Assembly (NCBI RefSeq): GCF_006739205.1
Contig: NZ_AP019720.1
Coordinates: 1,116,001-1,180,000 of the forward strand
Direction: 5' to 3'
DNA: 64,000 nt
Source: Streptococcus mutans
GTDB lineage: Bacteria; Bacillota; Bacilli; Lactobacillales; Streptococcaceae
Under the pieces are notes generated by a model, which was given only the letters and a program-made list of their open reading frames with translations, was not told the origin of the DNA and did not search any database. The translations under genes were made by a program, and so were the position numbers. This document shows positions 1 to 10,217 of the stretch, in pieces (the stretch's first letter is position 1; each line of letters starts with the position of its first letter).

Positions 1-219
1 AAGCAAACGATGTTCCACTTGTGATTGAATCATGCTAATTGTGGGCCGTTCAGTCTGTGCCTCTTCTAAATCAACAACAACCTTTTTGGTAACTTGTGCC
101 AAATCTTGACGCAAGGCATCATCTAATACATAAACTGTTTGTGCTGCACCAAGAATAGCTTGATATATCTTATCAGGATCAAAATCAACAACTTGACCAC
201 TACGTTTGATAACTTGCAT
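1..219 (-). CDS. ATP-cone domain protein, N-terminal part (runs off the window)
   Basis: The first 73 codons are visible and the gene continues past the left edge. The N-terminus (MQVIKRSGQVVDFDPDKI, then a YVLDD stretch and a predicted helix) matches an ATP-cone, the nucleotide-binding regulatory domain at the start of ribonucleotide reductases, NrdR and some related proteins. The start follows an AAGAGGTT ribosome site at 223-230 and a strong promoter at 264-292. A ribonucleotide-reductase-like enzyme is the natural guess, but only the cone is visible, so the full protein cannot be named. It lies downstream of dapA but is separated from it by a terminator and has its own promoter. Confidence 0.7.
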   Translation of the reverse strand, partial: MQVIKRSGQVVDFDPDKIYQAILGAAQTVYVLDDALRQDLAQVTKKVVVDLEEAQTERPTISMIQSQVEHRLL

Positions 220-263
220 AAGAACCTCTTTTCTAAATGTTACTAACATCTTTCATTACTATT

Positions 264-292
264 ATTATCTAAATTGTCGGATTAATTGTCAA
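264..292 (-). promoter_or_regulatory. Promoter of the ATP-cone gene
   Basis: On the minus strand a consensus -35 TTGACA (287-292) is followed after 17 bp by GATAAT (264-269), about 45 nt before the start codon at 219. In the rest of the 220-526 gap I see only AT-rich DNA and the dapA terminator. Confidence 0.7.
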
Positions 293-490
293 GTTTTTTA
301 TCTTAATCTATTACTTTTTGACTGATATAAGTACAATAGAAAATCGATCATATTATAAAGGCTTTTTTAAATGATTCCTCAATAATGAAAATTCTCTACT
401 TCATCACTATCGCTGAGATTTTCAATATCCTAAATAACTAAAATATCATTTAAATTCACTTTCGAATAGTAATAGTAATTATAGCCCCAT

Positions 491-522
491 TCAAAAAGCA
501 CACTAGCAAAAACCAGTGTGCT
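491..522 (-). terminator. Terminator after dapA
   Basis: An 8-bp stem AGCACACT/AGTGTGCT (497-504 with 515-522) is followed on the minus strand by a T5 run (493-497). It lies just after the dapA stop at 527. Confidence 0.75.
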
Positions 523-526
523 GCAA

Positions 527-1408
527 TCATTTCTCAACAATTTCAATAATGCGTCTAGCTTCTTCATCAGTACAAGCAACTAATGGCAAGCGCAAAGGCC
601 CTGCATCAAAACCTTGATGATTAAGAACTGCTTTGACAGGAGCTGGACTGGCAACAGAGAAGAGCGCGTGAACTTTAGGAAGAAATTGACGCTGAATCCC
701 AGCAGCCTTTTTAATATCACTCTTTTCAATAGCCTCCACCATAGCAAATAACTCATCGCCATTAGTATGTGAAGCTACACTAATAACGCCATCAGCCCCT
801 AAACTAAGAGCATGAAAAGCCTCGCCATCTTCACCCGTAAAGATTAAGAAATCATCTGGCTTATTGTCAACTAAATAAGCAATATTATCAAGATTTGTAC
901 ACTCTTTAACACCAATAATATTAGGATGCTGAGCCAAACGAAGCATGGTATCAGTTTCTAATGTTGTCACAACGCGTCCCGGAATATTATAAATAATAAT
1001 AGGCAGATCACTAGCATCAGCAAGAGTCATAAAATGCTGATAGAGCCCTTCTTGTGTCGGTTTGTTGTAATAAGGAACAATAGCTAAACCAGCAGAAAAA
1101 CCACCAAAGTCAGCAACTTCTTTAACAAAGTTGACAGAATCACGTGTATCATTTGTCCCCACACCAGCAATTAAAGGAACACGTCCATTAACAATTTTTT
1201 GAACGGCAGCAAACAACTCCAATTCTTCATCATGAGTAAGAGTAGGACTCTCAGCAGTTGTTCCCGCTAAGAGCAAACCTTGAGTATGATGAGCCAGTAA
1301 ATGCTCAATAAGCTTTGGAAGAGCAGCAAAATTGATTGATCCGTCTTCTTTAAATGGGGTGATGAAAGCTGTAATAATGTTGACGTCTTTAAAATCTTGA
1401 ATTGACAT
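527..1408 (-). CDS. dapA: 4-hydroxy-tetrahydrodipicolinate synthase
   Basis: DapA condenses pyruvate with L-aspartate semialdehyde, the first step of the diaminopimelate/lysine branch that supplies lysine for protein and for the streptococcal cell-wall cross-link. At 293 residues it is full length for this TIM-barrel family. Visible motifs are the N-terminal TAFITPF strand, GTTAESPTL for substrate binding, the IIYNIPGR tyrosine strand and the Schiff-base lysine in IGVKECT. A good ribosome site (GGGAGAGAAC) precedes the ATG. It lies 40 bp downstream of asd, whose product is its substrate, so the two are almost certainly one transcript. Confidence 0.95.
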   Translation of the reverse strand: MSIQDFKDVNIITAFITPFKEDGSINFAALPKLIEHLLAHHTQGLLLAGTTAESPTLTHDEELELFAAVQKIVNGRVPLIAGVGTNDTRDSVNFVKEVADFGGFSAGLAIVPYYNKPTQEGLYQHFMTLADASDLPIIIYNIPGRVVTTLETDTMLRLAQHPNIIGVKECTNLDNIAYLVDNKPDDFLIFTGEDGEAFHALSLGADGVISVASHTNGDELFAMVEAIEKSDIKKAAGIQRQFLPKVHALFSVASPAPVKAVLNHQGFDAGPLRLPLVACTDEEARRIIEIVEK

Positions 1409-1448
1409 GTTCTCTCCCTCTCACTTTAATACACCATTATTAGTTATT

Positions 1449-2525
1449 TTATTTCAGTTCAAACTTCAATTCTGATGTCGAACGAACAAGACCACGTTCA
1501 TGAAGACTTTCAGCAATTTGAACTGAATTCCAAGCAGCACCTTTAAGAAGATTGTCTGAAACGACCCACATATGAATACCATTTTCAATATCTAAATCCT
1601 TACGAATACGGCCGACAAAAGTTTCACGACTGCCAACAGCATTCGCTGCTTGTGGGTAAATTTGATGTTTAATATCATCTTCAAGAACAGCACCTGGAAA
1701 TGCTGCAATAGCTGCTTTTACTTCTTCAATTGGAGCAACGTCTTTAGTTTCAATATAAACAGCCTCAGAATGTGAAAAAAGGATTGGAACACGAACACAA
1801 GTGGCCGAAACGGGAAGTTCAGGTTCTTCCATGATTTTCTTGGTTTCGTTAGTCATCTTCATTTCTTCATAAGTATAATCATTATCGGTGAAGACATCAA
1901 TCTGTGCCAAAGCATTGAAAGCAATTGGATAATGCTTTTTATCACCACCTGATGGCAAAATATCAGCATGAACAGCTTTAGGATCCACACCATCATTAAC
2001 AACTTCTTTAATTTCACGAACAGTTTCATTAATAGCTGATTGACCTGCTCCTGAAACAGCTTGATAGGTTGAAACAATAACACGACTTAATCCCCATTTT
2101 TGACGAATAGGTTCCAAGGCTACCATCATTTGAATCGTTGAGCAGTTAGGACAAGCAATAATCCCATTATGAGCATCCATAGCATAAGCATTGACTTCAG
2201 GAACAACCAAAGGCACATCTGGATTTTGACGAAAATGAGAGGTATTATCAACAACGACTGCACCAGCTTTGACTGCATAGGGAGCAAATTTTGCCGAAAC
2301 AGAACCGCCAGCTGAAAAAAGCGCAATATCAACACCTTCAAAGGAATCTTTCGTAGTTAATTCAACCGTGACATCTTGATCTTTATATTGCAAAACTTTA
2401 CCTGCAGAACGTGAAGATGACAAAAGCCGTACCTTATCAACTGGAAGTGTCGATTGTTCCAATTGTTGAATCATACGAGTTCCAACGGCGCCTGTAGCAC
2501 CAACGATAGCAACTGTGTAGCCCAT
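1449..2525 (-). CDS. asd: Aspartate-semialdehyde dehydrogenase
   Basis: Asd reduces aspartyl phosphate with NADPH to aspartate semialdehyde, the branch point to lysine (DapA next door) and to threonine/methionine (Hom, near 25 kb). The 358-residue protein begins with the dinucleotide-binding motif [11 protein letters not shown]. It carries the catalytic Cys in ACPNCSTIQ and the later [10 protein letters not shown] segment with the active-site His. Length and motifs are normal. It heads an asd-dapA unit. About 230 bp upstream starts a structured RNA of the asd motif type that ends in its own terminator. A weaker -10-like TATAAT (2564-2569) lies closer to the gene and may drive asd directly. 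Confidence 0.95.
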
Positions 2526-2609
2526 AGTTTACCTCTTTATTCTAATTCATTCTAATAATAGACATTATACTACTTTTTATACAAAAAAAAAAGTCCATAA
2601 ACTATTGAA

Positions 2610-2755
2610 TTCAATAAAAAAGCCCTTGTTATTACAAGGGAAAAGGCACTTTTGATTAAGTGTGGCAAGCAGGTTCACACAACTTGCCAAGATCTGCTCC
2701 TGCATTATGATCTCCTTAGCGTATGTGGTATAAACCACAATCGACTCATCGCATA
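2610..2755 (-). ncRNA. asd RNA motif (structured RNA upstream of asd)
   Basis: Read on the minus strand, transcription from the promoter at 2761-2789 gives an RNA with several hairpins. The first is TGTGGT/ACCACA (2724-2729 with 2734-2739). Next comes GGCAAG/CTTGCC (2664-2669 with 2683-2688). Last is a terminator stem CCCTTGT/ACAAGGG before a T run. Position directly upstream of asd in a Streptococcus fits the published asd RNA motif of lactic acid bacteria, which has been seen as a discrete small RNA. Whether it acts in trans or controls asd by read-through cannot be told from the sequence. I did not compare it with a covariance model. Confidence 0.7.
2612..2640 (-). terminator. Terminator of the asd-motif RNA
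   Basis: A stem CCCTTGT/ACAAGGG (2623-2629 with 2634-2640) around a short loop is followed on the minus strand by TTTTTTATT. It would release a short RNA before asd unless read through. Confidence 0.75.
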
Positions 2756-2760
2756 GTTTT

Positions 2761-2789
2761 AGTATAACACAAATCGTCTGAATTGCCAA
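2761..2789 (-). promoter_or_regulatory. Promoter of the asd-motif RNA
   Basis: Minus-strand TTGGCA (2784-2789), a 17-bp spacer and TATACT (2761-2766) form a near-consensus vegetative promoter. It overlaps the region just after the cls stop codon at 2810. Confidence 0.75.
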
Positions 2790-2809
2790 GCCATCAAAAA
2801 AATTGAACA

Positions 2810-4348
2810 TCACAAGAGGGGGGCTACCAACTTAACAACCAAACCAATTAATTTTGTCGAAATTTTTTCTTTTTGTAAAGTTGATCGTGTTACTCGTCTT
2901 GATTGTTTTAAAGTTTCTTTAAAATCGGCTTTAATATCAACAAGACAATCCGTCTGATACATATAAGTCGCACATTCAAAATGATGATAAAGACTACGAT
3001 AATCTAAGTTTATTGTCCCTACTACTGCTTTTATATCATCAGCTATAAAAACTTTAGCATGTACAAATCCTGGCGTGAATTCATAAATCTTGACTCCCGC
3101 ATCAAGAAGAGCAGGAAAATAGCGCTTAGCTAAGGCAAAGGGAACCTTCTTATCAGGAATACCTGGCATAATAATTTTAACATCAACACCACGTTCAGCA
3201 GCAAATTGTAAAGCATGCTCCATTTCACTATCTAAAATTAAATAAGGCGTCATAATGTAAACATAATCCCGCGCTTGATTGAGGATATCAATGTAAACAT
3301 TTTCACCTACTTTTTCATGGTCAAGCGGTGAATCACTGTAGGGAATGACATAACCATTAGCAACAATCTCATGAAAATTTTGGGTTAAATAAGGTGCAAA
3401 TTCATAATCTTTATTGGTAGTAGACCACATTTGTAAAAACATTAAAGTAAAAGAAGCGACACCTTCACCTTCCAGCATAACAGCAGTATCTTTCCAATAA
3501 CCAAATCGTTCAATTTGATTGATATATTCATCCGCAAGATTAATCCCCCCATTAAAAGCGACCTTATTATCAATAACTAAAATTTTACGATGGTCTCGGT
3601 AATTGTAATAGGTAGACACAAATGGAGTTATGGGTGAAAAAACCTTGGCTTTTATCCCAATTTTTTCCAGTCTTTTAGCATAGTCAAAAGAAAGCGTTGA
3701 TAATTCTAACATGCCATCATACATCACCCTAACTTCTACTCCTTCTTGAACTTTTTGTTCTAAAATAGAAAGAATTTCACCCCACATCAATCCTTCAGCT
3801 ATAATGAAATATTCTAAAAAGATGAATTTTTCAGCTTTTAGCAACTGTTTTTTCATCTCTTCAAATTTAGATTGCCCATTCGGAAAGTACGTGACTTTGG
3901 TGTTTTTGTAAACAGGAAATCCTCCGCTTCTATGGAGATATTGGGCTAAATTATAAGTTCTAGCGTGACTTTCTTTTAGTTTATACAAAATACGTTGATC
4001 ATACTGAAAATAAGGTTTAATAGCTTGTGTCGATTTTTTGATAAGCGATTTCAACTCACGATAACCCCAATCTTGCTTTGTATAGATTAAAAAAAGTGTT
4101 CCTAAAATAGGAAAAGGCAAAATAACCAAAAGCCAAGTAATAATCGAAAGCGTATCCATCTGACTATTCACAAGATAAAGAACAGCTCCTATCATTAAGA
4201 CAATTCCTAAAATTTCAAGATGAAGTCTATAGTGATTAAACCAGAGAAAGGTTGATAACAAAAGAAAAACTTGAACAAGAAGTAAAACAACAATAATCGT
4301 GGCACGACTAAATATTCCTCTTAAAATACCTCTTTTACTTTTCTTCAA
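2810..4348 (-). CDS. cls: Cardiolipin synthase (phospholipase D superfamily)
   Basis: The enzyme joins two phosphatidylglycerols into cardiolipin at the membrane. The 512-residue reading has two or three N-terminal membrane segments (about 17-35, 44-61 and 68-90). It has two HKD catalytic motifs: HRKILVIDNKVAFNGG at His253 and HAKVFIADD...GTINLD at His430. The start is odd. The only start here is a TTG at 4346-4348 with no ribosome site, while a perfect AGGAGG lies at 4387-4392. Eight bases after that AGGAGG is an in-frame ATT (4376-4378), so translation may begin there and add ten residues. The ATT reading is inference. Confidence 0.93.
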   Translation of the reverse strand: MKKSKRGILRGIFSRATIIVVLLLVQVFLLLSTFLWFNHYRLHLEILGIVLMIGAVLYLVNSQMDTLSIITWLLVILPFPILGTLFLIYTKQDWGYRELKSLIKKSTQAIKPYFQYDQRILYKLKESHARTYNLAQYLHRSGGFPVYKNTKVTYFPNGQSKFEEMKKQLLKAEKFIFLEYFIIAEGLMWGEILSILEQKVQEGVEVRVMYDGMLELSTLSFDYAKRLEKIGIKAKVFSPITPFVSTYYNYRDHRKILVIDNKVAFNGGINLADEYINQIERFGYWKDTAVMLEGEGVASFTLMFLQMWSTTNKDYEFAPYLTQNFHEIVANGYVIPYSDSPLDHEKVGENVYIDILNQARDYVYIMTPYLILDSEMEHALQFAAERGVDVKIIMPGIPDKKVPFALAKRYFPALLDAGVKIYEFTPGFVHAKVFIADDIKAVVGTINLDYRSLYHHFECATYMYQTDCLVDIKADFKETLKQSRRVTRSTLQKEKISTKLIGLVVKLVAPLL

Positions 4349-4450
4349 TAATCTTTTAACCGTATTGTTATTACTAATGATTTTGTCCTCCTAAAACAGA
4401 TATCAAAGGTTATTATAACACAAATAAACAGTCGTTTTTTAAAAAGCAAT

Positions 4451-4490
4451 AAAAAACGAGGTAGGAAAATCAGCTTCGATTCCAACCTCG
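4451..4490 (-). terminator. Terminator after wapA
   Basis: The stem CGAGGTAGGAA/TTCCAACCTCG (4457-4467 with 4480-4490, one mismatch) is followed on the minus strand by a T6 run. It lies about 20 bp after the wapA stop. Confidence 0.8.
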
Positions 4491-4511
4491 GTTTTATTAG
4501 CATAATCAATG

Positions 4512-5873
4512 TTAACGACGTGTTCTATAGAAATAGACACCTGCCACAGCAACAATTACAAGACCTACAGTAGTTAACAAAAGCCCTGCTTGTTCACCTG
4601 TTGATGGTAAAACAAATTTCGCTTTTTGCTTGGTTACTTGTTTTGAAGTTGTTGTTATGTTTGTTGTTGTCGGAACATTCGTTTGAGAAGCAGTCGTTTT
4701 TGTTTGTGTTGTTGAAGCTCCTGTTGTGCTAGTAGCTGTTTCTGTAGTAGTTGAATTATTATTTGTTGTACTACTTGTTTCTGTTGTCGCTTCACTAGTT
4801 GTCGTTTCAGAAGATGACGAAGTTGTTGTTTCAGTAACAGTTGTTGTTTCTGCTTGCCTCTTTACTCTAGAACTAGCTCTACCATATGCGGATTCAATAC
4901 GAGCGTAGCCTGTTTGATTGGAATAATTAATATTATTTCCTGAAATAGCAATAGTGTTGCTGACATCTTTACCAGCAGATTGAGAAGAAGTTAAACGAGT
5001 AGTATAAGAGATAAAGATAGCGTTGTTACTGGATCCTGGAATTGTATAGGTAAATCCTGTTGTCAATCCTAAATCATTAATTTGATAAGTAACATTTTTT
5101 GAAAAATCCTCAGCATAAGGTCGCGAAGCAGCTTCATCTAAACTGTTAACATCATCACCAGCAATGTACTGCAAGCGTGCAGCAACCAAGGAATCTTTTA
5201 CGATTTCTTGATCTTCTCCGACAACATCAGTCAAAGTCAAATTATCAATAGCACCTTGTTTGTTGTTAATGAGAACTTTCCAGTGAATCAAACCAGAATT
5301 ACTTTTATCCTGATAACCCACTTTGTTAACATCTGGACTTATTGGCGTAATATCTTTGTCTTTAACATAAGAGCTATAAGCAACATTATTATAGTTAAAG
5401 TTTACAACACCAGGAATAGAAATATTGTTATGATTCAATTGTGCATTAAAATTTAATGTCATAGCCTTATCATTAGGCAGTTTTTCAAAAATATCAGTAA
5501 AGGTAACTGTTACTTCTCCTGTATTAGGATCAGTTGTTGCTTTACCAGCTAATTGCCCATTGGTATGCATAACATCGAAAGTTAGAGCAGTCGTAAATTG
5601 TAATTGCTCTGGCAACTTAATGGTTAAAGTATCCCCAGCCTTAATACTGACTTCATCTGGGAAAGTAATAGAATTACTGAAAGAAAGTGGTTCCCAATAA
5701 TTAACAGCCTTAGATGGATCATTAGAAAGTGCTGTACCATCTGATTTTGTGATAGAAGCCGTATTTGTATAATTTGTGACTTGGTCAGCTTTTACAATCT
5801 TCGTTACCCAAAAAGCTCCCAATAAAATAGTAAGGACTGAAACCAAGCTTAATAGTTTACGTTTCATTTTCAT
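4512..5873 (-). CDS. wapA: Cell-wall-anchored surface protein WapA (antigen A precursor)
   Basis: WapA is a sortase-anchored adhesin involved in surface attachment and biofilm. In the sequence, residues 1-30 form a signal peptide ending near KIVKA. Residues about 31-335 form a beta-rich region resembling collagen-binding/MSCRAMM adhesin modules. Residues about 340-415 are a Thr/Ser-rich wall-spanning stalk after a basic RVKRQ site. The C-terminus carries LPSTGE (about 422), a hydrophobic segment and RTRR. Its 453 residues match what I recall for S. mutans WapA. The RVKRQ site could be where the soluble antigen A fragment is released (inference). A ribosome site AAGGAG precedes the first ATG. 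Confidence 0.93.
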   Translation of the reverse strand: MKMKRKLLSLVSVLTILLGAFWVTKIVKADQVTNYTNTASITKSDGTALSNDPSKAVNYWEPLSFSNSITFPDEVSIKAGDTLTIKLPEQLQFTTALTFDVMHTNGQLAGKATTDPNTGEVTVTFTDIFEKLPNDKAMTLNFNAQLNHNNISIPGVVNFNYNNVAYSSYVKDKDITPISPDVNKVGYQDKSNSGLIHWKVLINNKQGAIDNLTLTDVVGEDQEIVKDSLVAARLQYIAGDDVNSLDEAASRPYAEDFSKNVTYQINDLGLTTGFTYTIPGSSNNAIFISYTTRLTSSQSAGKDVSNTIAISGNNINYSNQTGYARIESAYGRASSRVKRQAETTTVTETTTSSSSETTTSEATTETSSTTNNNSTTTETATSTTGASTTQTKTTASQTNVPTTTNITTTSKQVTKQKAKFVLPSTGEQAGLLLTTVGLVIVAVAGVYFYRTRR

Positions 5874-5933
5874 AATAGAATTTTCTCCTTAGTTAATCTG
5901 TAGAATATTTTGAATTGTTATATCTACATCTAC

Positions 5934-5963
5934 ATTTTAACATAAAAATACTGTTTTTAACAA
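5934..5963 (-). promoter_or_regulatory. Likely wapA promoter
   Basis: Minus-strand TTGTTA (5958-5963), an 18-bp spacer and TAAAAT (5934-5939) preceded by TGT (extended -10) lie about 60 bp upstream of the wapA start. Confidence 0.55.
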
Positions 5964-6109
5964 GAAGTCTTCAATTGTTATTATTTTGTTATTTTAATAT
6001 TTCTATAATTTTTCGCTTATCTTTGTATCATAAAATTTTGTTTTGAAGGTTTTATGCACAATTATTTCACATCAATACTCAACAACTACAACAAGCAACA
6101 CCATAAATC

Positions 6110-6208
6110 TTAAAGATATAAAATAATTGACTAATTAATTTTATTTTATATCTTTAACTAATTGACTATACCTAAATAATTATTTATAATATTATATAAA
6201 ATAATTGA
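6110..6208 (+). promoter_or_regulatory. Promoter and palindromic operator region of the HTH gene
   Basis: A 17-bp perfect inverted repeat (6110-6126 with 6141-6157, 14-bp spacer) ends 4 bp before a -35 TTGACT (6162-6167). After 17 bp comes a consensus TATAAT (6185-6190). Fourteen bases of the left arm region (TATAAAATAATTGA, 6117-6130) recur exactly at 6195-6208, around the expected transcription start. This layout fits autoregulation by the encoded HTH protein. The rest of the 5964-6109 stretch shows nothing I can name. Confidence 0.6.
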
Positions 6209-6221
6209 TTGGAGTGAGTTT

Positions 6222-6737
6222 ATGCCAAAAAGAATTCAATATTCAAATCAGAAATTTAAAATATTACAAGCAAATCTCTCATCTATTCGAAATATAGCTA
6301 ATTGGACAGCTAAAGAGTTGGGAGCTAAAATTGGTGTTACCAAACAAACCATTAGTAATCTTGAAAATTCTAATGGACAAACAAATAATTTAAATTCCAC
6401 ACAATATCTTGCCATTCGTTCTGTCATTGATCATGAAATTACTATTACTGATAACCCTGTTTTAAAAAAAACAATGGACTACTTATTCAACCAAGAACAA
6501 GACAATATAGATTCAAACATAAAGTTGAAATCGGCTAAAGATATAAAAATCGCACAACTTGGAGCCGCATCAAAAGCTGCATATACTTCTCAGATAAAAA
6601 ACAGTGAACAGACAAATCTAGAGAGAAAAACAATGGCTGTTTTCGCTTTGCTTCCTTTAACTACTTCTATTTTGGGTTCTACCACCTCTACTTATAAGCC
6701 CTTTTCCTTTTTTGATGACGTTATTCCTCCTTGCTAA
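6222..6737 (+). CDS. Small XRE-type HTH protein with C-terminal hydrophobic segment
   Basis: The 171-residue protein has an XRE/Cro-type helix-turn-helix at about residues 24-50 (AKELGAKIGVTKQTISNLE), so it should bind DNA. A charged middle region (about 85-135) follows, then a hydrophobic stretch at about 138-152 and a tail ending FFDDVIPPC. A single C-terminal hydrophobic segment suggests a membrane-tethered regulator, but it is short and could instead be part of a fold. GGAGTGAG precedes the ATG at good spacing. It stands alone between wapA and bglA, with repeat-rich promoter DNA. Function and regulon are unknown to me. Confidence 0.75.
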   Translation: MPKRIQYSNQKFKILQANLSSIRNIANWTAKELGAKIGVTKQTISNLENSNGQTNNLNSTQYLAIRSVIDHEITITDNPVLKKTMDYLFNQEQDNIDSNIKLKSAKDIKIAQLGAASKAAYTSQIKNSEQTNLERKTMAVFALLPLTTSILGSTTSTYKPFSFFDDVIPPC

Positions 6738-6754
6738 ATAGATATTTTACTGCC

Positions 6755-6797
6755 AACAAAAAAGTTTAGAGTGAAAGTGAATTTCACCCTAAACTCT
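6755..6797. terminator. Bidirectional terminator between the HTH gene and bglA
   Basis: The stem AGTTTAGAGTGA/TCACCCTAAACT (6763-6774 with 6784-6795) has a T run on the minus side (complement of 6758-6762) and a T-rich tail on the plus side. It lies between two convergent genes. Confidence 0.75.
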
Positions 6798-6824
6798 CTT
6801 TAAATTTTTAATCAACATCAATAA

Positions 6825-8895
<2,071 letters not shown>

Positions 8896-8936
8896 TCTTG
8901 CAAATAACTACATATTTCTTATGTCTTATACTTAAA

Positions 8937-8965
8937 ATTATAATCATCATTATTACAAATGTCAA
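8937..8965 (-). promoter_or_regulatory. Consensus promoter of the CHAP-like gene
   Basis: TTGACA (8960-8965), a 17-bp spacer and TATAAT (8937-8942) on the minus strand match the vegetative consensus exactly, about 40 bp before the gene. Confidence 0.8.
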
Positions 8966-9050
8966 TATTATATTTCTTTTTTATTACATAATATTTCTAA
9001 AAAGATACACTGACTTGAATTGATGTGTTCTTTTTATTAGTCTGATATGC

Positions 9051-9073
9051 TACAATAATACTATCCTTTGATA
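9051..9073 (+). promoter_or_regulatory. Promoter start of the AraC gene with a repeat of the bglA operator
   Basis: An extended -10 (TGC before TACAAT, 9051-9056) is followed at 9058-9073 by 16 bases (ATACTATCCTTTGATA) identical to the outer bglA half-site at 8344-8359. Its position at the expected transcription start suggests autorepression. Confidence 0.55.
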
Positions 9074-9079
9074 GAAAGA

Positions 9080-9985
9080 ATGGAAAGAATGAAAGCATTT
9101 TTAACAGATGAAAATTTTAAGCATGAGATTAACTTTGATAATGATTTACTACCTTATAAAATTTATCAAACAACTATTGCTAATGGCTATCCAGATACCC
9201 TTTTCCATTGGCATCCAGAATTAGAAATTTCTTATATTTATGAAGGTACAGCTCAATATCACATTGATTATGATTATTTTAATAGCCAAACTGATGATAT
9301 TATTCTTGTCCGTCCCAATGGTATGCATTCTATTCACCCTATCAAAAATAAAATGCAAAAAGCTCAGACACTACTTTTCCATTTAGATTTGGTTGGCTAT
9401 TCTCTTTTGGATCAAATTAGTCTTCGTTATTTGCAACCTTTGCAAAACTCTACTTTTAAACTTGTCCCTTGTATCAAGCCAGACATGTTAGGTTACCAGG
9501 ATATCAAAAATTGTCTTTTTGCTATTTTCGATATTTATCAGCGACAAGGACGCCATTTTGAACTCTTACTCAAGGCAAAATTACAAGAATTAATCTATCT
9601 TCTCTACTTTCATCAATACGTCCTGCGAAAGCATTCTGATGATATGTATCGTAAAAATGAGAAAATTCGTGAATTGATTGATTATATTCATCAGCATTAT
9701 CAAGAAAAATTGTCTATTATCTCTTTAGCTGATATTATCGGTTATAGCAAAACTCATTTTATGACAGTTTTTAAACAACATACTGGAACCTCCTGCACAG
9801 ATTTTATTATTCAATTCCGACTGAGTAAAGCCTGTGATTTATTAGTCAATTCCATTAAACCAATTCTTGAAGTTGCTTCCGAAGTTGGCTTTACTAACCT
9901 CTCTAATTTTAATCGCCAATTTAAACGTTATTATCAAATTACTCCAAGTCAATATCGTAAACAGTTCAAAAAGACACAAAAATAG
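9080..9985 (+). CDS. bglC: AraC-family transcriptional regulator of the beta-glucoside locus
   Basis: The protein has an N-terminal cupin-like sensing domain (FHWHPELEISYIYEG, about residues 30-120). A C-terminal pair of AraC HTH motifs follows, ending in the family signature EVASEVGFTNLSNFNRQFKRYYQITPSQYR. It most likely senses a beta-glucoside or derivative and activates bglA. Shared 16-bp repeats before bglA and at its own start support both activation and autoregulation. The start is uncertain: TTG at 9068 is too close to the transcription start, and ATG at 9080 or 9089 are both possible. The name bglC follows my recollection of the S. mutans bgl locus. Confidence 0.85.
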   Translation: MERMKAFLTDENFKHEINFDNDLLPYKIYQTTIANGYPDTLFHWHPELEISYIYEGTAQYHIDYDYFNSQTDDIILVRPNGMHSIHPIKNKMQKAQTLLFHLDLVGYSLLDQISLRYLQPLQNSTFKLVPCIKPDMLGYQDIKNCLFAIFDIYQRQGRHFELLLKAKLQELIYLLYFHQYVLRKHSDDMYRKNEKIRELIDYIHQHYQEKLSIISLADIIGYSKTHFMTVFKQHTGTSCTDFIIQFRLSKACDLLVNSIKPILEVASEVGFTNLSNFNRQFKRYYQITPSQYRKQFKKTQK

Positions 9986-9986
9986 T

Positions 9987-10015
9987 AAGATTTGGAGACC
10001 CTAGGATTAAATCTT
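9987..10015 (+). terminator. Weak hairpin after the AraC gene
   Basis: AAGATTT/AAATCTT (9987-9993 with 10009-10015) follows the stop codon but has no strong T run, so terminator function is tentative. Confidence 0.35.
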
Positions 10016-10048
10016 AATTGAACATGGGCTACGGGACACGGACGGCTG

Positions 10049-10130
10049 CAACAAGATAAACATACCCTAGACGCAAGCGTTATCGCTTAGTTCCCTTTCC
10101 GCGAACGCTCTTTGTATCTTTAACTTGTTT
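10049..10130. repeat. Palindromic intergenic element (MITE-like)
   Basis: A roughly 80-bp block between two genes has imperfect inverted ends: AACAAGATAAACATA (10050-10064) and the complement of 10115-10129, matching at 13 of 15 bases. Inside it are GCG-rich inverted words (CGCAAGCG, CGCGAACG). It looks unlike the AT-rich surroundings. I recall similar sequences between genes in other streptococci, but no second copy is evident in this window. Confidence 0.45.
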
Positions 10131-10166
10131 TCAATCGCTGCATTAAAATGTTATGTCTAATATATT

Positions 10167-10200
10167 TGAAAAGAGGCAGGACTTTTGTTCCTAGCCTCTT
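10167..10200 (-). terminator. Terminator after the esterase gene
   Basis: The stem AAGAGGC-AGGA/TCCT-A-GCCTCTT (10171-10181 with 10189-10200) is followed on the minus strand by TTTTCA. It lies 18 bp past the stop at 10218. Confidence 0.7.
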
Positions 10201-10217
10201 TGTTGTAAATAATTATA

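Noticed and set aside
2610..2755. Lysine riboswitch (L box) before asd
   Set aside because: The conserved L-box core is not present and the hairpins are too few; the asd motif fits better.
2577..2813. 78-codon open frame in front of asd
   Set aside because: It runs through the structured RNA and its terminator, and its start overlaps the cls stop region.
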